Source: Pseudomonadales bacterium (GTDB lineage Bacteria; Pseudomonadota; Gammaproteobacteria; Pseudomonadales; IMCC2047). Taken from it: a DNA stretch of 64,000 nucleotides. The notes below the pieces were generated by a model, which made no database searches, had not been told where the DNA came from, and worked only from the letters and a program-made list of their open reading frames with translations. The stretch is taken from the NCBI GenBank assembly GCA_024234615.1, contig JACKNY010000002.1, positions 186,001 through 250,000 on the forward strand, written 5' to 3'. Position 1 is the first letter of the stretch, and every line of letters begins with the position of its first letter. Below are positions 43,524 through 52,084 of this stretch, one piece after another. The position numbers were made by a program, and so were the translations under genes.

Positions 43524-44423
43524 TTAGCCAACCATATCAGCGAGTCGCTGAGTTAGCGCCTGCAGCCCTTTACCTTTATTACTGATTTTCCAGGCAATAA
43601 AATTCTCTTGCATAGCCTCCTCCCCCAAATCCAAAGGTATGAGTTCGCCACTATTGAGCTGTTTTTGAACACGCTGTCGTGGCAGGTGGCCTATGCCAAT
43701 CCCTGCCAGTATCGCTTCGACTTTTTGATCGATATTTTGTACATAGAATACTTTTCCATCGCTGCTTAAGCCTTCACTGCGAGCCACATCGACCAAGGAT
43801 GTATCGTGTGTGATAACACGTCGAAGTTTTGGAAAGACATTTTTGAAGGCCTCGCTATTGCCGGCTAAATCCGCCTGAGCATGGCGATAGGAAATCACCG
43901 GCACAAGTTCGATGTGAGCTACTGGTATGGCCCGATAGCCCTTTTGCAGCGGCACTGGGCCAGGCGAGCCTACAACCAGATCAACCTGTCCTTGTTCAAG
44001 AGCTTCCCATCCACCGTTGAGCACGCACTCACGGACATCCACTTCGATAGTGGGATGCTCTTTGAGGAAATCGTGCAGCACGCCAAAAAATACCGCATAC
44101 GATTGGTGTGACTCAACTGCAATACTGATACGGGGCTCCCAGCCCGTAGCGATTTCTTTTGCCTTGTTAGCCAGCCGTGCCGTGGTTTGAAGAATTTCCC
44201 TACCCTCTGCTAGCAGTAATCGCCCTGCTGGCGTTAACACCGAGCGGCGTCCCTCGCGCCGAAACAGGGCAATGTCCAGTTGCTCCTCCAACTTTTGCAC
44301 AGTGTAAGAAACGGCCGAGGTAGCTTTGTTCAGTTCTTCCGCAGCTTTTGAAAAACTTCCACGCCGTTCAATGGCGTCAAACGTTTCCAGCGCCTCTATA
44401 GTTATAGGATTTCTGGTAGCCAT
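43524..44423 (-). CDS. LysR-family regulator, YhaJ-like
   Basis: A 299-residue LysR-type regulator. The winged HTH is seen in ALETFDAIERRGSFSKAAEE and LNKATSAVSYTVQKLEEQL (residues 9-47), followed by a periplasmic-binding-like effector domain with VDVRECVLNGGWEALEQGQV, VDLVVGSPG. It is divergent from a doxX, azoR, GST and pirin operon, the same gene set that E. coli YhaJ controls (yqjF, yqjG, yhaK), so I infer a sensor of quinone or nitroaromatic products. Confidence 0.88.
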   Translation of the reverse strand: MATRNPITIEALETFDAIERRGSFSKAAEELNKATSAVSYTVQKLEEQLDIALFRREGRRSVLTPAGRLLLAEGREILQTTARLANKAKEIATGWEPRISIAVESHQSYAVFFGVLHDFLKEHPTIEVDVRECVLNGGWEALEQGQVDLVVGSPGPVPLQKGYRAIPVAHIELVPVISYRHAQADLAGNSEAFKNVFPKLRRVITHDTSLVDVARSEGLSSDGKVFYVQNIDQKVEAILAGIGIGHLPRQRVQKQLNSGELIPLDLGEEAMQENFIAWKISNKGKGLQALTQRLADMVG

Positions 44424-44438
44424 AGCAATATTCCAATA

Positions 44439-44455
44439 GTTCTAATATTTAGAAC
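44439..44455. promoter_or_regulatory. Palindromic LysR operator candidate
   Basis: GTTCTAA-TAT-TTAGAAC is a perfect 7-bp inverted repeat, containing the T-N11-A pattern of LysR binding sites. It lies 15 bases from the lysR start and 98 bases before doxX. A further TTCTAA half-site follows at 44457. Confidence 0.65.
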
Positions 44456-44553
44456 ATTCTAAACAAAAAATAGGTCTTATTGCGAATATTACAATCATTA
44501 CAATAGCCATATCATTTAAACCAACACACAAATACAGTTTTGGAGAGATAATT

Positions 44554-45000
44554 ATGAAATCATTAATAAACAAAATAACCACCTCGACCACCGGCTTTGA
44601 TGCCTTACCTCTGCGTGTGGGAGCAGGCACAATCTTCGCCGCTCATGGAGCACAAAAATTATTCGGGTGGTTTGGCGGGTATGGCCTGGAGGGTACTGCA
44701 GGCTGGATGACTTCCATTGGGCTTGAACCGGGCCTGCTGATGGCGGCAATGGCCGGTAGCGCAGAATTCTTTGGCGGTTTGCTTCTGATTATCGGTCTAC
44801 TGGTTCGTCCTGCTGCTTTAACGTTAGCTATCACCATGCTCGTGGCGATCGTTACGGTCCACTTGCAAAACGGTCTATTCATGGCGAATAACGGCTACGA
44901 ATTTGGCCTGGCTTTACTGGCGATTAGTGTTGCTCTTGTGTTCAGGGGCGCAGGTAGCCTGAGTGCCGATCACTTACTGCAAACCCAGCTAGCGAAGTAA
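44554..45000 (+). CDS. DoxX-family membrane protein (YqjF-like)
   Basis: A 148-residue inner-membrane protein with four hydrophobic segments. RVGAGTIFAAHGAQKLFGWF and the AGSAEFFGGLLLIIGLLVRP stretch are DoxX/YqjF signatures. In E. coli YqjF responds to nitroaromatic breakdown products; function is poorly defined, possibly quinone-related. GGAGAGA precedes the ATG. First gene of a four-gene operon. Confidence 0.9.
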   Translation: MKSLINKITTSTTGFDALPLRVGAGTIFAAHGAQKLFGWFGGYGLEGTAGWMTSIGLEPGLLMAAMAGSAEFFGGLLLIIGLLVRPAALTLAITMLVAIVTVHLQNGLFMANNGYEFGLALLAISVALVFRGAGSLSADHLLQTQLAK

Positions 45001-45062
45001 AATCCCGCCACGCCAATCAACAGAACTGAAATAAACGTTGAAACAAGAGATGGAGCAAGAAC

Positions 45063-45671
45063 ATGACCGTACTACATATCAATAGCAGCGCACAGCTGAG
45101 CAATTCAAATACTCGAATCCTTGGACAGTATCTAGTTAACGCGCTGGGCGAGCGAGTGATTCACCGAGACCTGGCACAGCAACCCTTGCCACCTATCCGC
45201 GCAGAAGATCTGCTAGCTGTGCATGGATCATCCGACAGTCAGCGAGCCAGTTTGCAACCTCAGCTGACATTGTCAGAGCAGCTGATTACTGAACTAAAAA
45301 GTGCCGATACCCTGGCCATAGGAGCGCCAATGTACAACTTTGGGATTCCGGCCTCATTAAAGCAGTGGATCGATGCGATCTGTCGTGCAGGCGTTAGCTT
45401 TAAATATACCGAGCAGGGCCCCGTAGGTTTATTGGAAATAAAGCGGGCTTTCATCATTACCGCTTCGGGCGGCACACCTATCGGCAGTGAGATGGATTTT
45501 GCCAGCCGCTATCTGGAACACATTTGCCGGTTTATCGGCACTAGTGAAGTGTTTCATATCGATGCCAGTGGCTCAAAAGGCAGTCCAGAGCAAGTGATTG
45601 CTCAGGGTAAAGAACAGGTTGACGCCTTGATAGCGGGTGTTCATTACCGCGATATTTCAGGAGCAGCATAA
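45063..45671 (+). CDS. azoR: FMN-dependent NADH-azoreductase
   Basis: A 202-residue flavodoxin-fold quinone/azo reductase. The FMN phosphate loop INSSAQLSNSNTR starts at residue 6, followed by APMYNFGIPASLKQWIDAIC near residue 94 and TASGGTP near 138, all typical of AzoR. It would reduce quinones by two electrons, avoiding semiquinone formation. Its stop overlaps the start of the GST gene by one base. Confidence 0.93.
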   Translation: MTVLHINSSAQLSNSNTRILGQYLVNALGERVIHRDLAQQPLPPIRAEDLLAVHGSSDSQRASLQPQLTLSEQLITELKSADTLAIGAPMYNFGIPASLKQWIDAICRAGVSFKYTEQGPVGLLEIKRAFIITASGGTPIGSEMDFASRYLEHICRFIGTSEVFHIDASGSKGSPEQVIAQGKEQVDALIAGVHYRDISGAA

Positions 45672-46636
45672 TGGGCTTATTACAGCAGGGTCAGTGGGTC
45701 GACGAATGGTACGACACCAAAAACAGCAGTGGTGAATTCCGTCGTCAGGATAGCCGTTTCAGAAACTGGCTAACCCCCAATGGCGAAACCGGACCCAATG
45801 GTGAGCCTGGCTTCAATGCGGAAAAAGGGCGCTACCACCTCTACGTGTCATTGGCTTGCCCGTGGGCACATCGCACGCTGATTTTTCGCCAGCTTAAACA
45901 GCTGCAAGACTATATCGATGTCACAGTGGTCGAGCCGACCATGCTGGAAAACGGCTGGGAGATGAGCGATCCACTGTACGGCCTGGATTTTATGTATCAG
46001 CTGTATTTAAAAGCTGACGCCAGCTATGAAGGCCGTGTCACGGTGCCGGTATTGTGGGACAAGCAAACACAAACCATTGTCAGTAACGAGTCCGCGGAGA
46101 TTATTCGTATGCTCAATACAGCGTTTGATCATTTAACTGGCAATACCGAAGATTACTATCCCGAAGCGTTGCACGAGACGATCGATACCTTGAACGAGCG
46201 TATTTACGAAACTATCAACAATGGTGTTTACCGGGCCGGTTTTGCAACGACGCAGGCAGCCTATGAAGAGGCTTTTTATACCCTATTCGATTCACTGGAC
46301 TGGCTAGAGGGGCTGCTAATGCAGCGGCGTTACCTGGCGGGTGATCAATTGACAGAAGCTGATTGGCGTTTGTTTACCACCCTGATCCGTTTTGATGCGG
46401 TGTACTTCGGACATTTTAAAACCAATCGTCAACTATTGGCCGATTACCCTGCGATCAGTGGTTATGTGCGCGAGTTATATCAAGTCCCCGGTGTGGCTGA
46501 AACCGTCAGTTTTGAACATATCAAAAAGCACTATTACACCAGCCACCCTACGATCAATCCCACTGGGATTATCCCAGTCGGGCCTGAGCAGGATTTTGCC
46601 TCGCCGCACGGCCGAGAGAAGGAAAAAACCAAATAG
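45671..46636 (+). CDS. Glutathionyl-hydroquinone reductase (YqjG type GST)
   Basis: A 321-residue xi-class glutathione transferase that reduces glutathionyl-hydroquinones. The catalytic Cys63 lies in ACPWAHRTLIFRQL, at the same position as in E. coli YqjG. N-terminal FRRQDSRFRNWLT and C-terminal EADWRLFTTLIRFDAVYFGH are family landmarks. It is translationally coupled to azoR. Confidence 0.94.
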   Translation: MGLLQQGQWVDEWYDTKNSSGEFRRQDSRFRNWLTPNGETGPNGEPGFNAEKGRYHLYVSLACPWAHRTLIFRQLKQLQDYIDVTVVEPTMLENGWEMSDPLYGLDFMYQLYLKADASYEGRVTVPVLWDKQTQTIVSNESAEIIRMLNTAFDHLTGNTEDYYPEALHETIDTLNERIYETINNGVYRAGFATTQAAYEEAFYTLFDSLDWLEGLLMQRRYLAGDQLTEADWRLFTTLIRFDAVYFGHFKTNRQLLADYPAISGYVRELYQVPGVAETVSFEHIKKHYYTSHPTINPTGIIPVGPEQDFASPHGREKEKTK

Positions 46637-46670
46637 ATATTTTCGCTATGGCAATTTTTGGAGAACCCCG

Positions 46671-47543
46671 ATGAGAAAATTAACACAAGTCATTAATGCT
46701 CAGCCCACTCACGATGGTGACGGTGTAAAAATTAACCGGCTAGCGGGTCGTCGTTTACATCAGCTACTTAATCCATTTTTGATGATCGATGAAATCAACT
46801 CTGACGATGCCGCCGACTATATCGGCGGTTTTCCAGAGCATCCTCATCGCGGTTTTGAAACCATCACCTACATGAAAGCCGGCCGTATGCGCCACCGCGA
46901 TCATATGGGCAACGAGGGTGTCATTGGTGCTGGCGATGTCCAGTGGCTGACAGCGGGTGCCGGTGTACTTCATTCGGAAATGCCCGAGCAGGAACAAGGC
47001 TTAATGCACGGCTTTCAACTATGGTTGAATTTACCTGCCAGCGAAAAAATGAAACCGGCGGCCTATCAAGATATCTCCAGTGCTGATATCGCTGAACAGC
47101 GGTTACCTAACGGCGGGTTGGTTCGCGCCATCTCAGGTAACGTGACAATAAATCATCAGGCGCTGCAAGGTCCGCTGCCAGAAATATCGACGCAGCCGGT
47201 ATTGCTCGATGTGCAAATGACCGCCAACGAAACCGTTGAATTGTCTTTTCGGGCGGACAACCCCGCGCTGGTGTATGTCTATAACGGCACAACGGATTTG
47301 CTGACATCGAGCCAACTCGGTATCTACACCACCGGCAACGCTTTGCAGCTAAAAGCAGGAGCTTCAGGCGCCGAGTTATTGGTACTCAGCGGTCGGCCTA
47401 TTACTGAGCCCATAACGCAATACGGCCCCTTTGTGATGAATACGCCTGAGGAAATTGAGCGTGCAATAAAGGATTTTCAGGACCCGCAGTTTCTCAACGG
47501 ATTAAGGACAATAGAAAGTCAGGACGGTTCTGGGGGAGTTTAA
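46671..47543 (+). CDS. Pirin-family protein (YhaK/YhhW-like)
   Basis: A 290-residue bicupin. The metal-binding N-terminal cupin shows GGFPEHPHRGFETITYM, and HSEMPEQEQGLMHGFQLWLN follows, as in quercetinase-like pirins. GGAGAACCCC precedes the ATG; the frame is open upstream into the GST gene but that part is shadow. Pirins of this type degrade or sense oxidised phenolics. Last gene of the YhaJ-like operon. Confidence 0.92.
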   Translation: MRKLTQVINAQPTHDGDGVKINRLAGRRLHQLLNPFLMIDEINSDDAADYIGGFPEHPHRGFETITYMKAGRMRHRDHMGNEGVIGAGDVQWLTAGAGVLHSEMPEQEQGLMHGFQLWLNLPASEKMKPAAYQDISSADIAEQRLPNGGLVRAISGNVTINHQALQGPLPEISTQPVLLDVQMTANETVELSFRADNPALVYVYNGTTDLLTSSQLGIYTTGNALQLKAGASGAELLVLSGRPITEPITQYGPFVMNTPEEIERAIKDFQDPQFLNGLRTIESQDGSGGV

Positions 47544-47749
47544 GCACTGGATTAGATTCCTGTAAGTGAAAACAAAGTAACAGCTGAATACTACATTAAT
47601 GATGGAGATCCTTTTAGCCGTCGAGGATTGAAAGCAGCCTTTTTCGTCTCTAAGTACCCCTAACCTTTACCGTTCGTAACTCCCTGATTCAAGCGGCTAC
47701 TACCCCAGATAAAATAGAGCCCTCTTATTTTAGCCTCTTGAAATGGTTT

Positions 47750-47790
47750 TATATATATGAATTATCGTATATACTAAATTCCGCATATAA
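47750..47790. promoter_or_regulatory. AT-rich promoter/operator region of the arsenic operon
   Basis: Two TATATA hexamers 16 bases apart (47752 and 47768) and a further CATATAA form an AT-rich, partly symmetric stretch, with TATACT at 47770 as a possible -10. It precedes the arsC remnant and arsR, so it is the likely place for ArsR control. A similar TGTATATAAAA lies between arsR and the second ArsC-like ORF (48387). The site boundaries are guesswork. Confidence 0.35.
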
Positions 47791-47798
47791 ATTGTTTG

Positions 47799-48016
47799 GT
47801 GAGCGTATTGATCAAGGGAAGACGCGTCCTTTTTCTATGTACTGCAAATTTAGCGCGATCACAGATGACGGAAGCATTACTTAAACACCATGCCAGCGAG
47901 TATTTTGACGTACTCAGTGCGGGTACAGCCCCGAAAAAGTCGCTCTACGAGCGATTGAAGCACTGAACAATTTTGGCCTGAAACATATTGTGCACCAAGA
48001 ACGAGAAGGTTTAGAC
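47799..48016 (+). pseudogene. Frameshifted N-terminal remnant of ArsC / low-MW phosphatase
   Basis: From a GTG at 47799 the frame reads RRVLFLCTANLARSQMTEAL, then FDVLSAGTAP: the phosphatase P-loop CX5RS and first strands of an LMWPTP-type arsenate reductase. After SAGTAP the frame runs into a stop at 47964. The next frame, from 47933, continues the family pattern (EKVALRAIEALNNFGLKH) and then flows without a stop into arsR. A one-base loss in the C run at 47928-47932 explains it. The remaining half of the protein, with the catalytic aspartate, is missing. Confidence 0.75.
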
Positions 48017-48367
48017 ATGAATCCTGTTCAATTTTACAAGTGTTTAGCGGATGAAACGCGGCTTCGATGTCTGATGCTGATTGAGCATGAAAATGAGCTA
48101 TGTGTTTGTGAGCTAACCGAAGCGTTACAGGAGATTCAGCCTAAAATTTCTCGGCATTTAGCGCAGTTACGTCAGTGCCAATTACTCCTTGATCGCCGCC
48201 AAGGTCAATGGATTTTTTACCGTATCAACCCGTCAATACCGGACTGGGCCAAATCGGTTCTAACGCAGACAACCGAAGCAAATATGGTTTTCCTCAAAGA
48301 AAACATGAAGAATTTACGGCGCATGGGCGATAGGCCGGAACGAGCGCGTGCCTGCTGTGAAAAATAG
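48017..48367 (+). CDS. arsR: Arsenic-responsive repressor ArsR
   Basis: A 116-residue ArsR/SmtB winged-helix repressor. FYKCLADETRLRCLMLIEHE starts the domain, and the As(III)-binding pair Cys29/Cys31 lies in ELCVCELTEALQEIQPKISR at the recognition helix. Release by arsenite would open the operon. I choose the ATG after GAGAAGG; the frame also continues upstream into the arsC remnant, a relic and not an N-terminal domain. The C-terminus ends with a Cys pair (ACCEK). Confidence 0.92.
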   Translation: MNPVQFYKCLADETRLRCLMLIEHENELCVCELTEALQEIQPKISRHLAQLRQCQLLLDRRQGQWIFYRINPSIPDWAKSVLTQTTEANMVFLKENMKNLRRMGDRPERARACCEK

Positions 48368-48406
48368 TCTACATAGACGTTTTAATGTATATAAAATCTT
48401 TATTGG

Positions 48407-48769
48407 GTGAACCCCGTGAAACCACTACTCTTGTCTACCCACAATACCTATCGGAGCATTTTGGCAGAAGCAATTACCCGATATTTAACCAGTGACCAAA
48501 TAAGCGCTGCCAGTGCTAGTATGGATTACCTTACTGATAGACTGAACAGTGAAAGTCGTCCCGCCTGGTTCGGCATAGCAGCTAAAAAACATTGGGAACT
48601 AACCGTCCCTTCTCAAGCGAAACCTAGTTCGGCCGAGCAAACGGCAGGGTTCAATAGCATTATCAGCACCCTGGTATCGCGCATCAACCAGCTGTCCACT
48701 CATCCCTTGGAATTACGGAATAAAGACGCACAGCCAAACTTAATGAACGACATTGGGGAGAACCGCTAA
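48407..48769 (+). CDS. ArsC-like protein without cysteines, internally deleted
   Basis: A 120-residue ORF that aligns with glutaredoxin/thioredoxin-type ArsC of the LMWPTP fold but is about 40 residues short. The P-loop, normally CTHNRCRSILAEAI, reads STHNTYRSILAEAI; the later ESCP motif reads SESRPAWFG. The C-terminal part (AAKKHWELTVPSQ, then a helix and a HPLELRNK tail) is well kept. The segment between AASAS and SESRP, holding the middle strands and a catalytic-region Cys, is missing. The whole ORF has no Cys, so it cannot reduce arsenate. Its TAA overlaps the acr3 ATG. It is either a pseudogene that stays open or a repurposed binding protein. GTG start; a second GTG three codons on is possible. 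Confidence 0.7.
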   Translation: MNPVKPLLLSTHNTYRSILAEAITRYLTSDQISAASASMDYLTDRLNSESRPAWFGIAAKKHWELTVPSQAKPSSAEQTAGFNSIISTLVSRINQLSTHPLELRNKDAQPNLMNDIGENR

Positions 48770-49842
48770 TGGGCTTATTTGAACGCTACCTTTCGCTTTG
48801 GGTTGCACTCTGTATCACCGCCGGCGTTTTACTAGGAAATGTGTCACCCGGCGCTTTCGCCTTCATCGCAGGTCTTGAGATCGCTCACGTCAATCTGATC
48901 GTGGCCCTTTTCATTTGGATAATGATTTATCCAATGATGGTGCAGATAGATTTTTCATCGATTAAAGAAGTTGGCAAACGGCCCAAGGGGCTCGCGCTGA
49001 CATTAGTCATCAACTGGTTGATCAAGCCATTCACGATGGCGGCGCTCGGCTGGTTCTTTTTCAAGGGAGTATTTGCCGACTGGGTTGATCCACAGTCCGC
49101 CAACGAATATATCGCCGGTATGATTCTACTTGGTGTCGCACCTTGTACGGCCATGGTGTTTGTCTGGAGTCAACTGACCAAAGGAGACCCAAACTACACG
49201 CTGGTACAAGTCTCAGTGAATGACCTCATCATGGTGGTAGCCTTTGCCCCCATCACCGCATTCTTATTGGGTGTCAGTAATATCCAAGTGCCTTGGGACA
49301 CATTGTTGCTATCAGTCGTTCTGTATGTCGTCCTACCGTTAGTCGTGGGGGCTGTGACTCGGCATAAGCTTGAGGCCCAAGACGATGGGGAACAACTGTC
49401 GCAATTTGTGCGCCGACTCAAGCCCTGGTCAGTGATCGGCTTATTGGCCACGGTTGTGCTGCTATTTGGTTTTCAGGCGGAGACCATCATCAGTCAGCCA
49501 CAAACCATCATCCTGATTGCCATTCCATTATTACTGCAAACCTTCGGCATTTTCGCCTTAGCCTACGGTGCCGCAAAGCTAATGAAATTACCTCACAACA
49601 TCGCTGCGCCAGCCAGTTTAATCGGCACCTCTAATTTTTTTGAATTGGCTGTGGCGGTGGCCATTTCATTATTCGGTCTTCATTCTGGTGCCGCATTAGC
49701 CACAGTAGTGGGCGTGCTGGTTGAAGTTCCGGTGATGCTCTCCTTGGTCGCCATCGCCAACCGAACCCGCCATTGGTTTCATACGGATTTAGATAACACA
49801 AAACTCCTGGAGACGCAGGATGACTATCAAAGTAGGTATTAA
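48769..49842 (+). CDS. acr3: Arsenite efflux transporter Acr3
   Basis: A 357-residue, ten-helix inner-membrane carrier that exports arsenite (As(III)). The family signature GVAPCTAMVFVWSQLTKGDP contains the essential Cys126; LIGTSNFFELAVAVAISLFG is a second hallmark. It overlaps the ArsC-like ORF by one base and the GAPDH gene by 23 bases, consistent with one tightly packed operon. Confidence 0.95.
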   Translation: MGLFERYLSLWVALCITAGVLLGNVSPGAFAFIAGLEIAHVNLIVALFIWIMIYPMMVQIDFSSIKEVGKRPKGLALTLVINWLIKPFTMAALGWFFFKGVFADWVDPQSANEYIAGMILLGVAPCTAMVFVWSQLTKGDPNYTLVQVSVNDLIMVVAFAPITAFLLGVSNIQVPWDTLLLSVVLYVVLPLVVGAVTRHKLEAQDDGEQLSQFVRRLKPWSVIGLLATVVLLFGFQAETIISQPQTIILIAIPLLLQTFGIFALAYGAAKLMKLPHNIAAPASLIGTSNFFELAVAVAISLFGLHSGAALATVVGVLVEVPVMLSLVAIANRTRHWFHTDLDNTKLLETQDDYQSRY

Positions 49843-50836
49843 CGGTTTTGGCCGTATAGGACGTTTAATCTTGCGTGCAGCGTGGGATTGGGACGATATA
49901 GAATTCATTCATATCAATGATCCGTCTGGAGATGCCACGGTACTAGCCCATTTGGCCACCTTTGATTCTGTCCATGGCCGCTGGCAATATGAAGCGACAG
50001 CTGAGAATAATCAGATTAGGGTCGGAGAGCAATACATGACGACCAGTCGCCACACCACCATAGATGAAACCGATTGGTCGGCTTGTGATGTGGTGATTGA
50101 AGCCTCCGGCAAGATGAAAACTAAAGCCTTGCTGCAAGCCTATCTCAACCAAGGCGTGAAGCGTGTCGTTGTCACCGCACCAGTTAAAGAGGAAGGTGTA
50201 TTAAATGTGGTCATGGGCGTTAATGACCAGCTCTATGATCGTGAATTACACCGCATTGTGACAGCTTCATCGTGCACCACCAATTGTCTTGCCCCAGTGG
50301 TCAAAGTAATCCACGAAAAGTTGGGTATCAGGCACGGATCAATAACCACCATTCATGACATTACCAACACCCAAACCATTCTAGATGCACCCCATAAGGA
50401 TCTACGCCGCGCGCGTGCCTGTGGGATGAGCTTAATCCCCACAACCACCGGTTCAGCAACGGCAATTACTCATATATTTCCAGAACTTAGGGGCAAATTG
50501 AATGGACATGCGGTTCGAATTCCTTTGGCTAACGCTTCACTCACTGATTGCGTGTTTGAGGTCGAACGGGAAACCACGCCAGCCGAGGTGAACGCCCTGT
50601 TAAAAGCCGCCGCCGACAATGAACTCCAGGGCATTCTCGGCTATGAGGAACGCCCATTGGTATCGATTGATTATAAAACCGACCCTCGCTCCAGCATCAT
50701 TGATGCTCTCTCGACGATGGTAATCAATGGCACACAGGTGAAACTATATGCCTGGTATGACAACGAATGGGGCTACGCTAACCGAACCGCCGAGTTAATG
50801 CGTATGGTTAGCCTGATGGATCAGGAAAAGAGATAA
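49820..50836 (+). CDS. Glyceraldehyde-3-phosphate dehydrogenase, arsenate-detoxification copy
   Basis: A 338-residue GAPDH with NAD-binding INGFGRIGRLILRAA, catalytic Cys152 in TASSCTTNCLAPV, and AWYDNEWGYANR near the end. Embedded between acr3 and arsJ, it is expected to make 1-arseno-3-phosphoglycerate from arsenate, the substrate exported by ArsJ, as described for Pseudomonas. It starts inside the end of acr3 and ends 8 bases before arsJ. Confidence 0.94.
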   Translation: MTIKVGINGFGRIGRLILRAAWDWDDIEFIHINDPSGDATVLAHLATFDSVHGRWQYEATAENNQIRVGEQYMTTSRHTTIDETDWSACDVVIEASGKMKTKALLQAYLNQGVKRVVVTAPVKEEGVLNVVMGVNDQLYDRELHRIVTASSCTTNCLAPVVKVIHEKLGIRHGSITTIHDITNTQTILDAPHKDLRRARACGMSLIPTTTGSATAITHIFPELRGKLNGHAVRIPLANASLTDCVFEVERETTPAEVNALLKAAADNELQGILGYEERPLVSIDYKTDPRSSIIDALSTMVINGTQVKLYAWYDNEWGYANRTAELMRMVSLMDQEKR

Positions 50837-50844
50837 ATTTCACC

Positions 50845-52056
50845 ATGAGTACGCTAGCTGGACTCTCTACAGAAGTGAGGCAATACCTGATTGTTACCGG
50901 TAATTACTGGGCTTTCACACTCACGGATGGCGCGTTACGGATGCTTGTCGTACTTCATTTTCACGGGTTGGGCTACAGCCCTTTAGAAGTTGCCATGCTG
51001 TTTCTTTTCTATGAAATATTTGGCGTAGTCACCAATCTACTTGGCGGTTGGCTGGGAGCACGGGTCGGTTTGAACACCACGATGAATGTGGGTCTTGTGT
51101 TGCAAGTGCTAGCATTGTCTATGCTGCTGGTACCCGATAGCACACTTAGCGTTATTTGGGTCATGTCCGCACAAGCACTATCTGGAATAGCGAAGGACTT
51201 GAATAAAATGAGCGCCAAAAGCGCTATCAAAGTTCTGGTACCCGCTGATGCAGAGGGAACACTCTACAAGTGGGTAGCAATACTGACAGGCTCCAAGAAC
51301 GCGCTTAAAGGTGTGGGAGTTTTCCTCGGTGGAGTATTGCTCACCACATGGGGTTTCAGGGCAGCGATTGAAATAATGGCCTCAACCTTGGCTATTGTCT
51401 GGCTATTCAGCATCTTTAATTTGAAAAGAGATCTGGGCAAAGCCTCAATTAAACCCAAGTTCAGCCATTTGTTTTCCAAAAGCCGGGCCGTCAATTGCCT
51501 ATCCGCTGCGCGGTTATTTCTGTTTTCGGCCCGCGATGTCTGGTTTGTGGTAGCCCTACCAGTTTACCTCTCTTCGACTATGAACTGGAGTCACTGGGCA
51601 GTGGGCGCATTTTTGGCCAGTTGGGTCATAGGCTACGGGATTGTGCAGTCAGTGGCTCCCCGATTTACAGGTGGTCGAGGTGGTGGCGTACCCGATGGAA
51701 GCACAGCGTACAAATGGGCTGCCGCGCTGTCGCTGGCCCCCGCATTGATAGCCATTACCATGGCAATGGGTGTTGCGGTACAGTTCAGCCTGCTGCTGGG
51801 TTTGCTGATTTTCGGCGTATTGTTTGCTGTCAACTCGGCTTTACACAGTTACCTCATTGTCAGCTACGCTCAGGCTGATGGTGTATCGCTGGATGTCGGC
51901 TTTTACTACATGGCAAACGCGCTGGGTCGGTTATTGGGAACAGTATTATCAGGTTGGGTCTATCAGACCTGGGGGTTAGAGTACTGCTTATGGATTTCCA
52001 GCGTGCTGGTTGCTACTTCGGCAGCTATCGCAATTTTGCTGCCAAGGCAATCATGA
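50845..52056 (+). CDS. arsJ: Organoarsenical exporter ArsJ (MFS)
   Basis: A 403-residue major facilitator with 11-12 membrane helices. It starts with NYWAFTLTDGALRMLVVLHF, and SGIAKDLNKMSAKSAIKVLV is characteristic of ArsJ. ArsJ exports 1-arseno-3-phosphoglycerate, which decays outside to arsenate. Adjacent GAPDH provides the substrate, so this pair gives arsenate resistance without ArsC. Confidence 0.93.
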   Translation: MSTLAGLSTEVRQYLIVTGNYWAFTLTDGALRMLVVLHFHGLGYSPLEVAMLFLFYEIFGVVTNLLGGWLGARVGLNTTMNVGLVLQVLALSMLLVPDSTLSVIWVMSAQALSGIAKDLNKMSAKSAIKVLVPADAEGTLYKWVAILTGSKNALKGVGVFLGGVLLTTWGFRAAIEIMASTLAIVWLFSIFNLKRDLGKASIKPKFSHLFSKSRAVNCLSAARLFLFSARDVWFVVALPVYLSSTMNWSHWAVGAFLASWVIGYGIVQSVAPRFTGGRGGGVPDGSTAYKWAAALSLAPALIAITMAMGVAVQFSLLLGLLIFGVLFAVNSALHSYLIVSYAQADGVSLDVGFYYMANALGRLLGTVLSGWVYQTWGLEYCLWISSVLVATSAAIAILLPRQS

Positions 52057-52084
52057 CCATCGGATCAAATCAAGAGGAACGAAA

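Noticed and set aside
47799..48367. A functional ArsC-ArsR fusion or programmed frameshift
   Set aside because: Half of the phosphatase domain, including the catalytic aspartate, is missing, the site is not a classical slippery heptamer, and arsR has its own ribosome site.
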